Of a stretch of 64,000 bases of DNA, positions 17,695 to 25,678 are shown in pieces. The DNA comes from Paraburkholderia fynbosensis (GTDB lineage: Bacteria > Pseudomonadota > Gammaproteobacteria > Burkholderiales > Burkholderiaceae). The notes under the pieces are model-generated. The model did no database searches, was not told where the DNA came from, and saw only the letters and a list, made by a program, of their open reading frames with translations. The stretch covers positions 124,001 to 188,000 of the forward strand of contig NZ_CADIKI010000018.1 in the NCBI RefSeq assembly GCF_902859935.1, in the 5' to 3' direction. Made by a program: the position numbers and the translations under genes. Each line of letters begins with the position of its first letter. The stretch's first letter is position 1.

Positions 17695-18363
17695 TCAGGC
17701 GGCAGGCACCCACGATTGCGTGCCTTGCAGATCCGACTCGAAATTGTCGAGCACTGCAATTTCCACCGGCTTTGGCGTGTTGTCGCCTTGCCCCTGAATC
17801 TTGACGATGTCTTGCGGACAGGCGGAAAACGCGACGAAACAATCCATTTCCGCGCGCAACGTGATGTACTCGCCGGGCTTCGTCACGGTGGGCAAGGTAT
17901 GGAGCGTGATGCCGTCGGGCTGCACGCGAATATTCATGAAGATGTTGAAGGACGCGAGGTTCTGCCGCGGCGGCGTAACGCCGAGTTCGAACATGCCTTC
18001 GAACATGTTGTCGCAACAGTTGCGGTGATAGCCGCGCACACCAAGCAGTTCATAGCGTTTGCGATCGCAGGCCGCCATGAAGGTGTCGTGAACGCCAGGC
18101 GTCGTATCCTCGACTACGGTCAGCACCGGATGACGTTGATTGGTCACGAAGCTGTCGCCGACGATCGGGTTCAGCCGCTGATTCCACACGCGCGTGGTTT
18201 CCATGCACATGTATTCGTTCAGGTCGTACGCATTCCAGGCCCAGCAATCCACCACCTGGCTGCCATGCGTATTGATGACGCGCACGGCCTGGCCTGCTTT
18301 CAGTCGAACGGCTTTGCCGTGGCCGGCGGGAACGGTCGATGTGGGTTGATTCGTGTAGCTCAT
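17695..18363 (-). CDS. DUF1989 (urea carboxylase-associated) family protein, copy C
   Basis: A 222-residue DUF1989 protein. It has the N-terminal barrel motif VRLKAGQAVRVINTHGSQVV, the central motif GYHRNCCDNMFEGMF (about 118-132, with the His/Cys pair expected to bind metal), NIFMNIRVQPDGI, and the late Cys in FSACPQDIVK. The family includes the UAAP proteins next to urea carboxylase and the two subunits of carboxyguanidine deiminase. This copy keeps all candidate metal ligands. Its start overlaps the ABC ATPase gene by 4 bp, and allantoicase follows 49 bp later. The substrate is not known; hydrolysis of a carboxylated or substituted urea/guanidine is the family-based expectation. Confidence 0.9.
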   Translation of the reverse strand: MSYTNQPTSTVPAGHGKAVRLKAGQAVRVINTHGSQVVDCWAWNAYDLNEYMCMETTRVWNQRLNPIVGDSFVTNQRHPVLTVVEDTTPGVHDTFMAACDRKRYELLGVRGYHRNCCDNMFEGMFELGVTPPRQNLASFNIFMNIRVQPDGITLHTLPTVTKPGEYITLRAEMDCFVAFSACPQDIVKIQGQGDNTPKPVEIAVLDNFESDLQGTQSWVPAA

Positions 18364-19163
18364 GAGCTTTTAGATTCCAGGTTGAAGCGATAGAGAAATT
18401 GCTGAAGACGGGGCGACGACGGTGCGTCGAGCACCTGTGCAGGCGGCCCCTGTTCGACGATGCGTCCTCCGTCCATAAAGATCACGCGGTCGGCGACATC
18501 GCGCGCGAAGCCGATCTCATGCGTGACGACGATCATCGTCGTGTCGTTCGCGGCGAGACCGCGCATCACCCCGAGTACTTCGCCGACCAGTTCCGGGTCG
18601 AGCGCGCTGGTCGGTTCGTCGAAGAGGATCACTTCCGGCGCCATCGCCAGGGTGCGCGCGATGCCCACGCGTTGCTGCTGTCCGCCCGAGAGGTTCGCGG
18701 GCATCGCCGTGTGCTTGCCACTCAACCCCACTTGCCGCAGCGCTTCGACCGCGAGGTCGCTGGCGGCAAGGCGGCTCATCCGCTTGACCGACAGCAGGCC
18801 TTCGGTCACGTTTTCGAGCACCGTCATGTGCGGCCACAGATTGAAGCTCTGAAACACCATGCCGATCCGGCTGCGCTGCGCGCGTATCTCGCGATCGGGA
18901 CGCGGGCCGGTCGAGCCGTTCGCGTTTTCACGCAAACCGATCCGCTCGTCGCCGATCCAGACCGCGCCCTCGTCGGGCGGAGAAAGCCAGTTCAGGCAGC
19001 GCAGCAGGGTCGATTTGCCGGAGCCGGACGGGCCGAGTACGCAGATCGTTTCGCCGCGCGCGACTGTCAGGTCGACGCCGTCCAGGATGCGATTCGGACC
19101 AAACGACTTGACGATGCGGCTCGCCTTCAACGCAACGGGCGTCGTGTTGTCGGATAGGTTCAT
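18360..19163 (-). CDS. Polar amino acid-type ABC transporter ATP-binding protein
   Basis: A 267-residue ATPase. ATG 19163 was chosen because it follows the permease stop by 5 bp and gives the normal start (MNLSDNTTPVALKASRIVK); a longer frame to 19217 runs back into the permease. Walker A is GPSGSGKST, the ABC signature LSGGQQQRVGIARTLA, Walker B VILFDEPTSALD, and the H-loop VVTHEIGFA. It belongs to the HisP/GlnQ group, which powers uptake of amino acids and small charged nitrogen compounds. It pairs with the two permeases and the binding protein in the same operon. Confidence 0.92.
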   Translation of the reverse strand: MNLSDNTTPVALKASRIVKSFGPNRILDGVDLTVARGETICVLGPSGSGKSTLLRCLNWLSPPDEGAVWIGDERIGLRENANGSTGPRPDREIRAQRSRIGMVFQSFNLWPHMTVLENVTEGLLSVKRMSRLAASDLAVEALRQVGLSGKHTAMPANLSGGQQQRVGIARTLAMAPEVILFDEPTSALDPELVGEVLGVMRGLAANDTTMIVVTHEIGFARDVADRVIFMDGGRIVEQGPPAQVLDAPSSPRLQQFLYRFNLESKSS

Positions 19164-19168
19164 GCTGT

Positions 19169-19843
19169 TCACCGGGGCAGGGTGACCCGTCGGGCGCGCC
19201 CGAGGCGGCGTTCCCAATGACGGGTCAAGAGATGGATGACGGACGTCGCAGCCCAGTAGACCATCGCGACGACGAAATAGACTTCGAGTGGAGCGTAGGT
19301 GTCGGACACGACGGCTTTCGCGGCGAACATGAACTCATGAACCGAGATCACGGACAGCAGCGCGGAATCCTTGACCAGACCGATCAACAGGCCAGTCAAC
19401 GTGGGAAGCAACAGCGGCAGCGCTTGCGGCGCGATGATGCGTCGCGCGATTTTCACCGGCGACATGCCGATGGCGACACCCGCTTCGACAGTGCCCGCCG
19501 GCACGGCGGCGACGGCGGCCTGAATCACTTCCGCGACGTACGGGCCGTAATAGATCGCGAGCGTGACGGTGCCGACGAGCGGAGCAGGCAGCAGCACGCC
19601 GAAATCCGGCAAGACGAAGAACGTCACGTAAAGTAAGACGAGCAAGGGCAAACCAAGCGTCAGCGCCGTATAGCCGCGAATCAGCGCGACGAGCCACGGC
19701 GCGCCGCGCCGCTGACCGATCGTCAGCAGCACACCGAGTACGCCCGACATCGCCGCGGCGGCTGCGCAAAGCCAGATCGTGCCGCCGAGTCCTTGCACGA
19801 GTTCGGGCCAATAACCCGACAGAACGCCGAGGTCGAACGTCAT
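19169..19843 (-). CDS. Polar amino acid-type ABC transporter permease (second)
   Basis: A 224-residue inner-membrane protein of the HisM/GlnP group. It has five predicted membrane segments and the EAA loop, visible as VEAGVAIGMSPVKIARRIIA followed by PQALPLLLPTLTGLLIG. With the permease encoded just upstream it forms the translocation channel. Its start overlaps that permease by 4 bp and its stop lies 5 bp before the ATPase start. The likely start is MTFDLGVLSGYWPELVQGLG. Confidence 0.9.
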   Translation of the reverse strand: MTFDLGVLSGYWPELVQGLGGTIWLCAAAAAMSGVLGVLLTIGQRRGAPWLVALIRGYTALTLGLPLLVLLYVTFFVLPDFGVLLPAPLVGTVTLAIYYGPYVAEVIQAAVAAVPAGTVEAGVAIGMSPVKIARRIIAPQALPLLLPTLTGLLIGLVKDSALLSVISVHEFMFAAKAVVSDTYAPLEVYFVVAMVYWAATSVIHLLTRHWERRLGRARRVTLPR

Positions 19844-20544
19844 CGTGCGACTCCGCTTGCGATGCGTGACGCGCGCGGCAGGCGCGGCTTACGCTGGATG
19901 CGTCGCGCGGCGTAGATGACGGGAAGCGCGACCGCGAGATAGCCGACGCTGACGAGCAACATCACTTGCGTCGACGTGTAGGTCCGCGCGATCACCATTT
20001 GCCCCGCATACGTCAGTTCGGTGACAGCCACGACCGACGCCAGCGGCGTGGTCTTCAACAGGATCGTGAATTCGTTGATGAACGCGGGCAAGCTCGCTTT
20101 CAGCACCTGCGGCAACGCAATGCGCAACGCGATACGCCACGGCGCCATGCCGAGCGCAATCGCCGCTTCATATTGGCCGGCCGTGACGACCCGGAGATTG
20201 CCGCGCAGGATTTCGGCCGTGTACGCGCCGCTGTTCAGACCGAGCGTCAGCGCTGCGGCCAGCATCGGCCGGCCGCCCAGTCCGATCAGCGGTAGCGCGA
20301 AGAACAGCATGAACAGCTGCACGAGCGCCGGCGTGCCCCGCATGAAGCTGATGTAGAGGCGCGCGGCCCAGCGCAATGGTGCGATGCGCGTCAGTTGCAT
20401 CGCCAGTGCGAGATGGCCGAACACGACGCTGCCGCTCACGCCGAGCAGCGTCAGCTCTACGGTCAGCAACCAGCCGTCGATCAACGTCGGCAGGCTATGG
20501 ATCACTTGCGGGTCGAAGCCCATTGCGGTGTTTTCCGGAATCAA
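19840..20544 (-). CDS. Polar amino acid-type ABC transporter permease (first)
   Basis: A 234-residue permease of the HisQ/GlnP group. It has several membrane helices, the AYTAEILRGNLRVVTAGQYE segment and the EAA loop EAAIALGMAPWRIALRIALP. ATG 20544 overlaps the stop of the preceding DUF1989 gene by 4 bp; a second in-frame ATG at 20523 is also possible. It forms a heterodimer with the following permease. The C-terminus is basic and cytoplasmic. Confidence 0.9.
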   Translation of the reverse strand: MIPENTAMGFDPQVIHSLPTLIDGWLLTVELTLLGVSGSVVFGHLALAMQLTRIAPLRWAARLYISFMRGTPALVQLFMLFFALPLIGLGGRPMLAAALTLGLNSGAYTAEILRGNLRVVTAGQYEAAIALGMAPWRIALRIALPQVLKASLPAFINEFTILLKTTPLASVVAVTELTYAGQMVIARTYTSTQVMLLVSVGYLAVALPVIYAARRIQRKPRLPRASRIASGVAR

Positions 20545-21176
20545 AGTTCGTCGAGTTCTTCCGCGCTCGAGAGTTCGAGCGCACCAGGCACGTCGTTACC
20601 CGCGATTCCGGTGCAACACGCCGACACGATGAACGTCATATCCGTGACGACGCGACACGCGATGAAATCGCCCGCGCGCGTGGTGTTCGGCAGCGGTTCG
20701 ATGCGGCCGTCGCGATGCAGTGCGACGTGCATGAACAGGTTGACCGGATCGGGCATCTTCGGCGGCTTGAGGCCGAGCGTGTCGATCACCGCGCCGACCG
20801 ATTCGACGCAACCGGTGAGTCCGGCGTAGCCTTGTTCGGCGAGATACGCGGTCGTGGATGCGGGCAGCAACAAGTCGTGCTTGCCGCTCGAATCCTTGCC
20901 GAGCACCATCATCGCGCGACGACGGTTGCTGACGATTCGCATGCCGGCCTGCAACACGTACGAATTGCTGAAGACACGCGTGTGATGGACCGACATATAG
21001 ACGTCGCTGTTGATGCGGCTGAAGCCGAACATCGAGGCGACCGCACCGGGTTCTTTCGCTTCGATGCGCAGGATCTGGCCGGCCTTGACTTCGATGGCGC
21101 CGCTTTCGCCGGCAGGCACGGTGATGGTTTGCGGCGGCAGCGCGGCGCGTGAGGGCGGTTCTTTGAGAAGCAGCAT
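20541..21176 (-). CDS. DUF1989 family protein, copy B (divergent ligands)
   Basis: A 211-residue DUF1989 protein. The barrel motif (AIEVKAGQILRIEAKEPGAV) and the PDPVNLFMHVALHRDGRIE segment are clear. The metal motif of the other copies (HRNC) is replaced by GYAGLTGCVESVG, and the late SACPQD motif by SACCTGIAGN. This copy may therefore be a regulatory or partner subunit, as in carboxyguanidine deiminase, where two unlike DUF1989 chains act together. It starts 12 bp after copy A and its end overlaps the first permease by 4 bp. The C-terminal tail (ELSSAEELDEL) is acidic. Confidence 0.88.
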   Translation of the reverse strand: MLLLKEPPSRAALPPQTITVPAGESGAIEVKAGQILRIEAKEPGAVASMFGFSRINSDVYMSVHHTRVFSNSYVLQAGMRIVSNRRRAMMVLGKDSSGKHDLLLPASTTAYLAEQGYAGLTGCVESVGAVIDTLGLKPPKMPDPVNLFMHVALHRDGRIEPLPNTTRAGDFIACRVVTDMTFIVSACCTGIAGNDVPGALELSSAEELDEL

Positions 21177-21188
21177 GGTTGAGTCCGT

Positions 21189-21806
21189 TCAGGCGGCGAC
21201 GGGCGTCGCGGGCAGGATGGAAATGGCGATGTCGGTGACCTTGAGGCCATTGCCGGGAATGATGTCCTGCGGACACGACGACACCGCGCACACCAGGTCT
21301 TCGAGCACATCGAAGGTGATGTGGTCGCCCGGCTTGCTGGTCGGATCGGTGACCTGCATCCGGCAGTCGGCGGTGACCGGGCCGTTCTGAAACAGATTGA
21401 ACGGCTCGGGCACGTCGAACGGCGACAGTCCGTACAGCGCGAGACCCGCGTGCATGTTGTCGAGACAGTTGCGATGCCCGATCACGTTGAAATCGACCGT
21501 GAAACGCGTGTCGTCGCACGCAGGTACGTTGGCATCGTGAACACCGACCGTGTCTTCGACGACCCGCAACAGAGGGCGTCCCAACGACGAATACAGCGCG
21601 TCGCCGACATTGAAAAACAGCGTGCGAAGCTGACGACGCGTGTGGGTCGGCGACAGCTTCTCGGTATGGTTCGAGGCGACGACCGCGACGAAATCGGCGG
21701 CCTGCTGGCCTTCGACGTCGATGATCGTCAGGCGTTGGCCGGCCTTCACTTCGAAGGTACGGCCATGTCCCGCCTTGACGGTGAGAGTCTGAACTGGATC
21801 TGTCAT
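21189..21806 (-). CDS. DUF1989 family protein, copy A
   Basis: A 205-residue DUF1989 protein. It shows EVKAGQRLTIIDVEGQQAAD near the start, the full candidate metal motif IGHRNCLDNMHAGLALYGLS (about 115-134), EPFNLFQNGPV, and the late cysteine in VSSCPQDIIPGNG. These match the catalytic type of DUF1989 subunit. It lies 20 bp after the solute-binding protein gene and 12 bp before copy B, so A and B are made in tandem and probably assemble with each other. The product of the reaction is unknown. Confidence 0.9.
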   Translation of the reverse strand: MTDPVQTLTVKAGHGRTFEVKAGQRLTIIDVEGQQAADFVAVVASNHTEKLSPTHTRRQLRTLFFNVGDALYSSLGRPLLRVVEDTVGVHDANVPACDDTRFTVDFNVIGHRNCLDNMHAGLALYGLSPFDVPEPFNLFQNGPVTADCRMQVTDPTSKPGDHITFDVLEDLVCAVSSCPQDIIPGNGLKVTDIAISILPATPVAA

Positions 21807-21826
21807 TTGATTCGGCCTGCCTACGC

Positions 21827-22675
21827 TTACTGCTGGGGAATGAAGTTGGACGTCGGCGTATCAAAGCTCACGCCGAGATTGGCCTTTTGCAGGCGTGCGA
21901 GTTCGCCCGATTTCCTCATGGCGATGATTTCGTCGCTGATCGCCTTGTTCAGACGCGTATCGTCCGGGCGAGTCGCCCACGCGATCCATTGCGACGGGCC
22001 GAGTTCACCGGTCGACTTAAGCTTGCCGGGGTTCTGCCTGATCACGCCCGCGAGCACGGTCATATCGTCGAACACGAAATCGGCGCGACGCGTCATCAAT
22101 GCCGCCACCGTCTGATCCACGCTATCCACGCTGATCAGCGTGATGGGCGCGAGACCCTTGGCTTTCAGCGTGTCGTTGAACTGCTTGAGGATCTGCTCGG
22201 GCGCGCTTGCGCTCTTCACCGCCGCGGTCAGGCCCGCGAGCGATTCGACGGTGGCATTCGCCGGAATCTTCCTGAAATCGGCGCGAACGAGTGCGCCGTT
22301 GACGGTCTTGCTGGTCGGGACGACATACGCGAGACGCTTCGCGCGTTCGGCGGTCACGTTCAGAGCCGACCCTTCCATATCGAACGAATGCGCGAGCAGG
22401 CCGGGAATGATGCCGCTGAACGCCATACGCTGATATTCGATCTTCACGCCGAGATGTTTCGCGACGGCCGCCAGGATGGCCGGATCGAAGCCGACGATGT
22501 TGTTGCTGGCGTCCGTGTATTCGTATGGCGCGAAGGTCGGATCGATGGCGACTGTCATCGTGCCGCGACTCTTGATGTCGTCGAGCGTATCGGCGCTGGC
22601 GGCGACCGGGTGAATCAACGCGGCAAACGGTAACAACGCGGCAAGGGCAAGGCTGCAGAGGTGGCGCTTCGACAT
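21827..22675 (-). CDS. Family 3 solute-binding protein of the ABC importer
   Basis: A 282-residue periplasmic binding protein. ATG 22675 was chosen because it gives a clean signal peptide (MSKRHLCSLALAALLPFAAL, ending near ASA); the longer frame to 22759 would bury it. The SBP_bac_3 fold is shown by RGTMTVAIDPTFAPYEYTDA, IVGFDPAILAAVAKHLGVKI and FDMEGSALNVTAERAKRLAY. This group binds amino acids, opines and small nitrogen compounds. It is the first gene of the eight-gene operon and lies next to the palindromic operator region shared with the divergent RpiR regulator. Confidence 0.92.
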   Translation of the reverse strand: MSKRHLCSLALAALLPFAALIHPVAASADTLDDIKSRGTMTVAIDPTFAPYEYTDASNNIVGFDPAILAAVAKHLGVKIEYQRMAFSGIIPGLLAHSFDMEGSALNVTAERAKRLAYVVPTSKTVNGALVRADFRKIPANATVESLAGLTAAVKSASAPEQILKQFNDTLKAKGLAPITLISVDSVDQTVAALMTRRADFVFDDMTVLAGVIRQNPGKLKSTGELGPSQWIAWATRPDDTRLNKAISDEIIAMRKSGELARLQKANLGVSFDTPTSNFIPQQ

Positions 22676-22742
22676 CGATGGGACTCCCGTAGACAGGTGG
22701 ACAATGCACGATGCAATGCATGATCCATACCAGTGGGATGCC

Positions 22743-22815
22743 TGAAACGCATGTTTCACGAATTTATCTGTGAAAACACATGTTTCTAAATGGATTCGAG
22801 AGAAACATCGATTTC
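22743..22815. promoter_or_regulatory. Three phased GAAA/TTTC palindromes between the operon and its RpiR regulator
   Basis: TGAAAC-N4-GTTTCA at 22743-22758, GAAAACACATGTTTC at 22772-22786 and GAAAC-N4-ATTTC at 22802-22815. The centres are about 29 bp apart, close to three helical turns, so the three sites face the same side of the DNA. They lie between the start of the binding protein gene (22675) and that of the RpiR regulator (22955). RpiR/MurR regulators use such inverted repeats, so this is the probable operator for both directions. Confidence 0.65.
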
Positions 22816-22954
22816 ACGTTTCCGGCGCCGGACCTATAATGCAGCCGATGCGGGACAGCGCCTACCTGCACCTGTCCCGTGCAGGCAAGCCTGGATGCAC
22901 GTTTGCGGTGCGGACATCGCACCATCAGGGGCAACCCATTTATCCACTGCCGAA

Positions 22955-23839
22955 ATGTCAAAAGCTCAAGCCAAAAAAGAGAAGCTACCCGCACCGTCGA
23001 TCGAAAGCCGGATTGCGGAATGCTATGACGAACTGTCTGAAATCGATCAGCGGCTTGCCGATGTGATTCTGAGTGCACCGGGACAACTGGCGATGCAAAC
23101 CGCCACCGAACTGGCGACGACCGCGCAAGTGTCGAAGGCGACCGCCACACGGTTCTTTCAAAAACTGGGGTATGCGTCTTATGACGATGCCCGGGCGATT
23201 GCGCGAGCGGCACAGGTCGGCGGTTCGCCGTTATATCTACAGGACAGGGGTCGCAAGACGGCGGGCTCGAAACTCGACGACGTGATCCAGGCCCATCTGC
23301 AGCACGAAGTCGAAAACATGGCGAACACCTACCGTTCGCTCGATAGGCAAGTGCTGAGCGAGGTGGTCGACGCAATCGCGCAAGCACGACGCGTGGCGAT
23401 CATCGGCTATCGGCATAGCCACACGGTCGCCACGATGATCCGACGCGAACTGATTCAGGTGCGTTCGGACGTGATGCTATTGCCTGCGCCCGGCGACACC
23501 ATCGGCGAATATCTTGCCGATCTGAACGCGCAGGATGTCGCAATCATCATCGGCTTGCGGCGCCGCGTGCCGGCGGTGGGCGTGACTGCCGCCGCGCTGG
23601 CCGAGGCAAGCGTGCCGGTTCTGTATATGTCGGATGTGATCGCGGGCAAACCTGCGCGGCTGGCGCGCTGGGTGATCCGATGCCATACCGATGGCTTGAT
23701 GCTGTTCGACAGCAAGGCGGGCATGACGTCGGTGGTCAACCTGATTTGCTCGCTCGTCGCGGAACGGTTGCTCGAGCGCGGCAATAGTCATTTGCAGCGC
23801 GTCGAAGTTCTGCACGACAGCTTGCGTGAACTGGAGTGA
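22955..23839 (+). CDS. MurR/RpiR-family transcriptional regulator
   Basis: A 294-residue regulator. The frame is open further upstream, but ATG 22955 gives the usual length and the standard helix-turn-helix start (RIAECYDELSEIDQRLADVI, then VSKATATRFFQKLGYASYDD). The C-terminal SIS domain (about 135-260, VAIIGYRHSHTVATMI) normally senses a sugar phosphate or a related anion. It is transcribed away from the eight-gene import and hydrolase operon and probably controls that operon through the three palindromes. RpiR regulators occur next to DUF1989 and purine-breakdown genes in several proteobacteria. Confidence 0.9.
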   Translation: MSKAQAKKEKLPAPSIESRIAECYDELSEIDQRLADVILSAPGQLAMQTATELATTAQVSKATATRFFQKLGYASYDDARAIARAAQVGGSPLYLQDRGRKTAGSKLDDVIQAHLQHEVENMANTYRSLDRQVLSEVVDAIAQARRVAIIGYRHSHTVATMIRRELIQVRSDVMLLPAPGDTIGEYLADLNAQDVAIIIGLRRRVPAVGVTAAALAEASVPVLYMSDVIAGKPARLARWVIRCHTDGLMLFDSKAGMTSVVNLICSLVAERLLERGNSHLQRVEVLHDSLRELE

Positions 23840-23911
23840 ACCGGGCGTCAGTGGAAGCAGGCAACGACCCGAGCGATGCGTCGGGATGAACCTTTCACCC
23901 CAGCAAACCCA

Positions 23912-24790
23912 CTACTGCTGCACACCCCATCTCCGCACCGTGACGCGTTCCAGCGTATCGAACACCAGGTGTTCGATCAGCAACCCGATCACGATCACCG
24001 CCGCCAGCCCCGCGAAAACCCGGTCGGTGTAAAGCTCATTGCGATTCTGGAAGATGTACCAGCCCAGTCCGCCGTTGCCCGAACTCGCGCCGAACACCAG
24101 TTCAGCCGCGATCAGCGTCCGCCACGCAAATGCCCAGCCCACACGCAAACCCGCCAGAATCGACGGCAACGCCGCAGGCACCAGAATCAGCAGCACGTGG
24201 CGCAAGCCTGTCAGGCCGTAGTTGCGCCCGGTCATCCGCAGCGTCGCCGGCACGGACTGAAAACCGGAGTACGTATTGAGCGCGAGCGGCCACAGCACCG
24301 CATGCACCAGCACGAACAGCAAGCTGCCGGTGCCGAGACCGAACCACAGCAACGCGAGCGGCAAAAGCGCGATGGACGGCAACGGGTTGAACATCGCGGT
24401 CAGCATCGACAGAAAATCGCGCCCGACGCGCGTCGACACGGCAAGCGAGGTCAGCACGAAGGCGAGTGCCGCGCCGAGCAGATAACCGCGCAGCAGCACC
24501 GACATCGATACCACGGTTTTTTGCAGCAATTCGCCGGACCAGATGCCTTGCACAAACGCGCTGAACGTCGCACCGAATGTCGGCAGCAGCAAATCGTTGT
24601 CGACCACGCGCGCGGCGATCTCCCATCCGGCGATCAGCACCAGCGCAATCAGTGCCTTGCGCAACCACCCCTGCGCAAAGACACGTTTGCCAAGCGGCAA
24701 CGGCGCTTCGAGAACGAGTTCGCCGAGCGGTTCGAGCGGGCGCTCGTACTCCTCGCGAACCGGCGGCAGCAACGTGACAGGCGAGCTCAT
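23912..24790 (-). CDS. Taurine/sulfonate ABC transporter permease (TauC/SsuC-like)
   Basis: A 292-residue inner-membrane protein with about six membrane helices and the EAA loop, seen as TGRNYGLTGLRHVLLILVPA followed by ALPSILAGLRVGWAFAWR, as in TauC, SsuC and NrtB. The ending LIEHLVFDTLERVTVRRWG is typical. Its start overlaps the ATPase gene by 4 bp. It is the last gene of a taurine-type operon running dioxygenase, binding protein, ATPase, permease. The 70 bp to the convergent RpiR gene contain no obvious terminator. Confidence 0.9.
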   Translation of the reverse strand: MSSPVTLLPPVREEYERPLEPLGELVLEAPLPLGKRVFAQGWLRKALIALVLIAGWEIAARVVDNDLLLPTFGATFSAFVQGIWSGELLQKTVVSMSVLLRGYLLGAALAFVLTSLAVSTRVGRDFLSMLTAMFNPLPSIALLPLALLWFGLGTGSLLFVLVHAVLWPLALNTYSGFQSVPATLRMTGRNYGLTGLRHVLLILVPAALPSILAGLRVGWAFAWRTLIAAELVFGASSGNGGLGWYIFQNRNELYTDRVFAGLAAVIVIGLLIEHLVFDTLERVTVRRWGVQQ

Positions 24791-25617
24791 TGAACGGTCT
24801 CCGTCTGCTCGAACAACAGGTGATGAATACGCGCGACGCTGTGCTGAAAATCGCTGCGGCCAAAGCTATCCTGCGAATACTGATGGCTGTTGAGTTCGGC
24901 ACGTACGCGGCCGGGATGCGGCGACAGCAGCAGGATCCGGTTGCCGACCACCAGCGCCTCCTCGATCGAATGCGTAACGAAGAGCAGTGTGAAGTTCACC
25001 TCTTCCCATAGCCGCAGCAGTTCCTCCTGCATCTTGCGGCGCGTGAGCGCATCGAGCGCGGCAAACGGTTCGTCCATCAACAGCACGCGTGGCTGCATCG
25101 CCAATGCGCGCGCAATCGCAACCCGCTGCTTCATGCCGCCCGACAGCGTATGCGGATAAGCATTCGCAAACGAAGCCAGTCCGACCTTCTCCAGATAGTG
25201 CAGTGCGCGCTCATTCGCTTCGGCGCGAGAGAGCTTCTTCGCGACGCGCAGCGGAAACGCGACGTTCTGCAGCACCGTCTTCCACGGCGGCAACTGGTCG
25301 AACTCCTGAAACACGACGATGCGATCGGCGCCGGGGCCGCGCACGATCTGCCCATCGAGCGAAATGCTGCCCGAAGTCGGCTGGATGAAGCCGGCCACTG
25401 CCTTGAGCAACGTCGACTTGCCGCAACCCGACGGCCCTAGCAGTACGAAGCGGTCGCCGCCGTAGACGTCGAAGCTGACGCCGTGCGTCGCGCGCACGAT
25501 GCGCTCGCGCGTGCGGTATTCGAGGTTGACGTTTTCGACCGCGAGCAGTCTTTCGCTGGCTGGCGTGGCGGTCTGTCCGTCGCGGTTCGGAAACAGAAGC
25601 GTGGGATTGGCCACCAT
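24787..25617 (-). CDS. Taurine/sulfonate ABC transporter ATP-binding protein (TauB/SsuB-like)
   Basis: A 276-residue ATPase. Walker A is GPSGCGKSTLL, the Q-loop region VVFQEFDQLPPWKTVLQNVA has the tryptophan typical of TauB/SsuB, the signature is LSGGMKQRVAIARALA, and Walker B is VLLMDEPFAALD. The H-loop is FVTHSIEEAL. It couples ATP hydrolysis to uptake through the permease whose gene it overlaps by 4 bp. Confidence 0.92.
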   Translation of the reverse strand: MVANPTLLFPNRDGQTATPASERLLAVENVNLEYRTRERIVRATHGVSFDVYGGDRFVLLGPSGCGKSTLLKAVAGFIQPTSGSISLDGQIVRGPGADRIVVFQEFDQLPPWKTVLQNVAFPLRVAKKLSRAEANERALHYLEKVGLASFANAYPHTLSGGMKQRVAIARALAMQPRVLLMDEPFAALDALTRRKMQEELLRLWEEVNFTLLFVTHSIEEALVVGNRILLLSPHPGRVRAELNSHQYSQDSFGRSDFQHSVARIHHLLFEQTETVQ

Positions 25618-25678
25618 CAGATTTCTCCGTGTGTGCGGACTAAACGCGCCGGCAAATGTCGCGCAATGGTGAACATAT

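Noticed and set aside
20596..21864. Open frame of 422 codons on the minus strand across two DUF1989 genes
   Set aside because: It lies in a different frame of the same strand, is Arg/His-rich and shows no domain.
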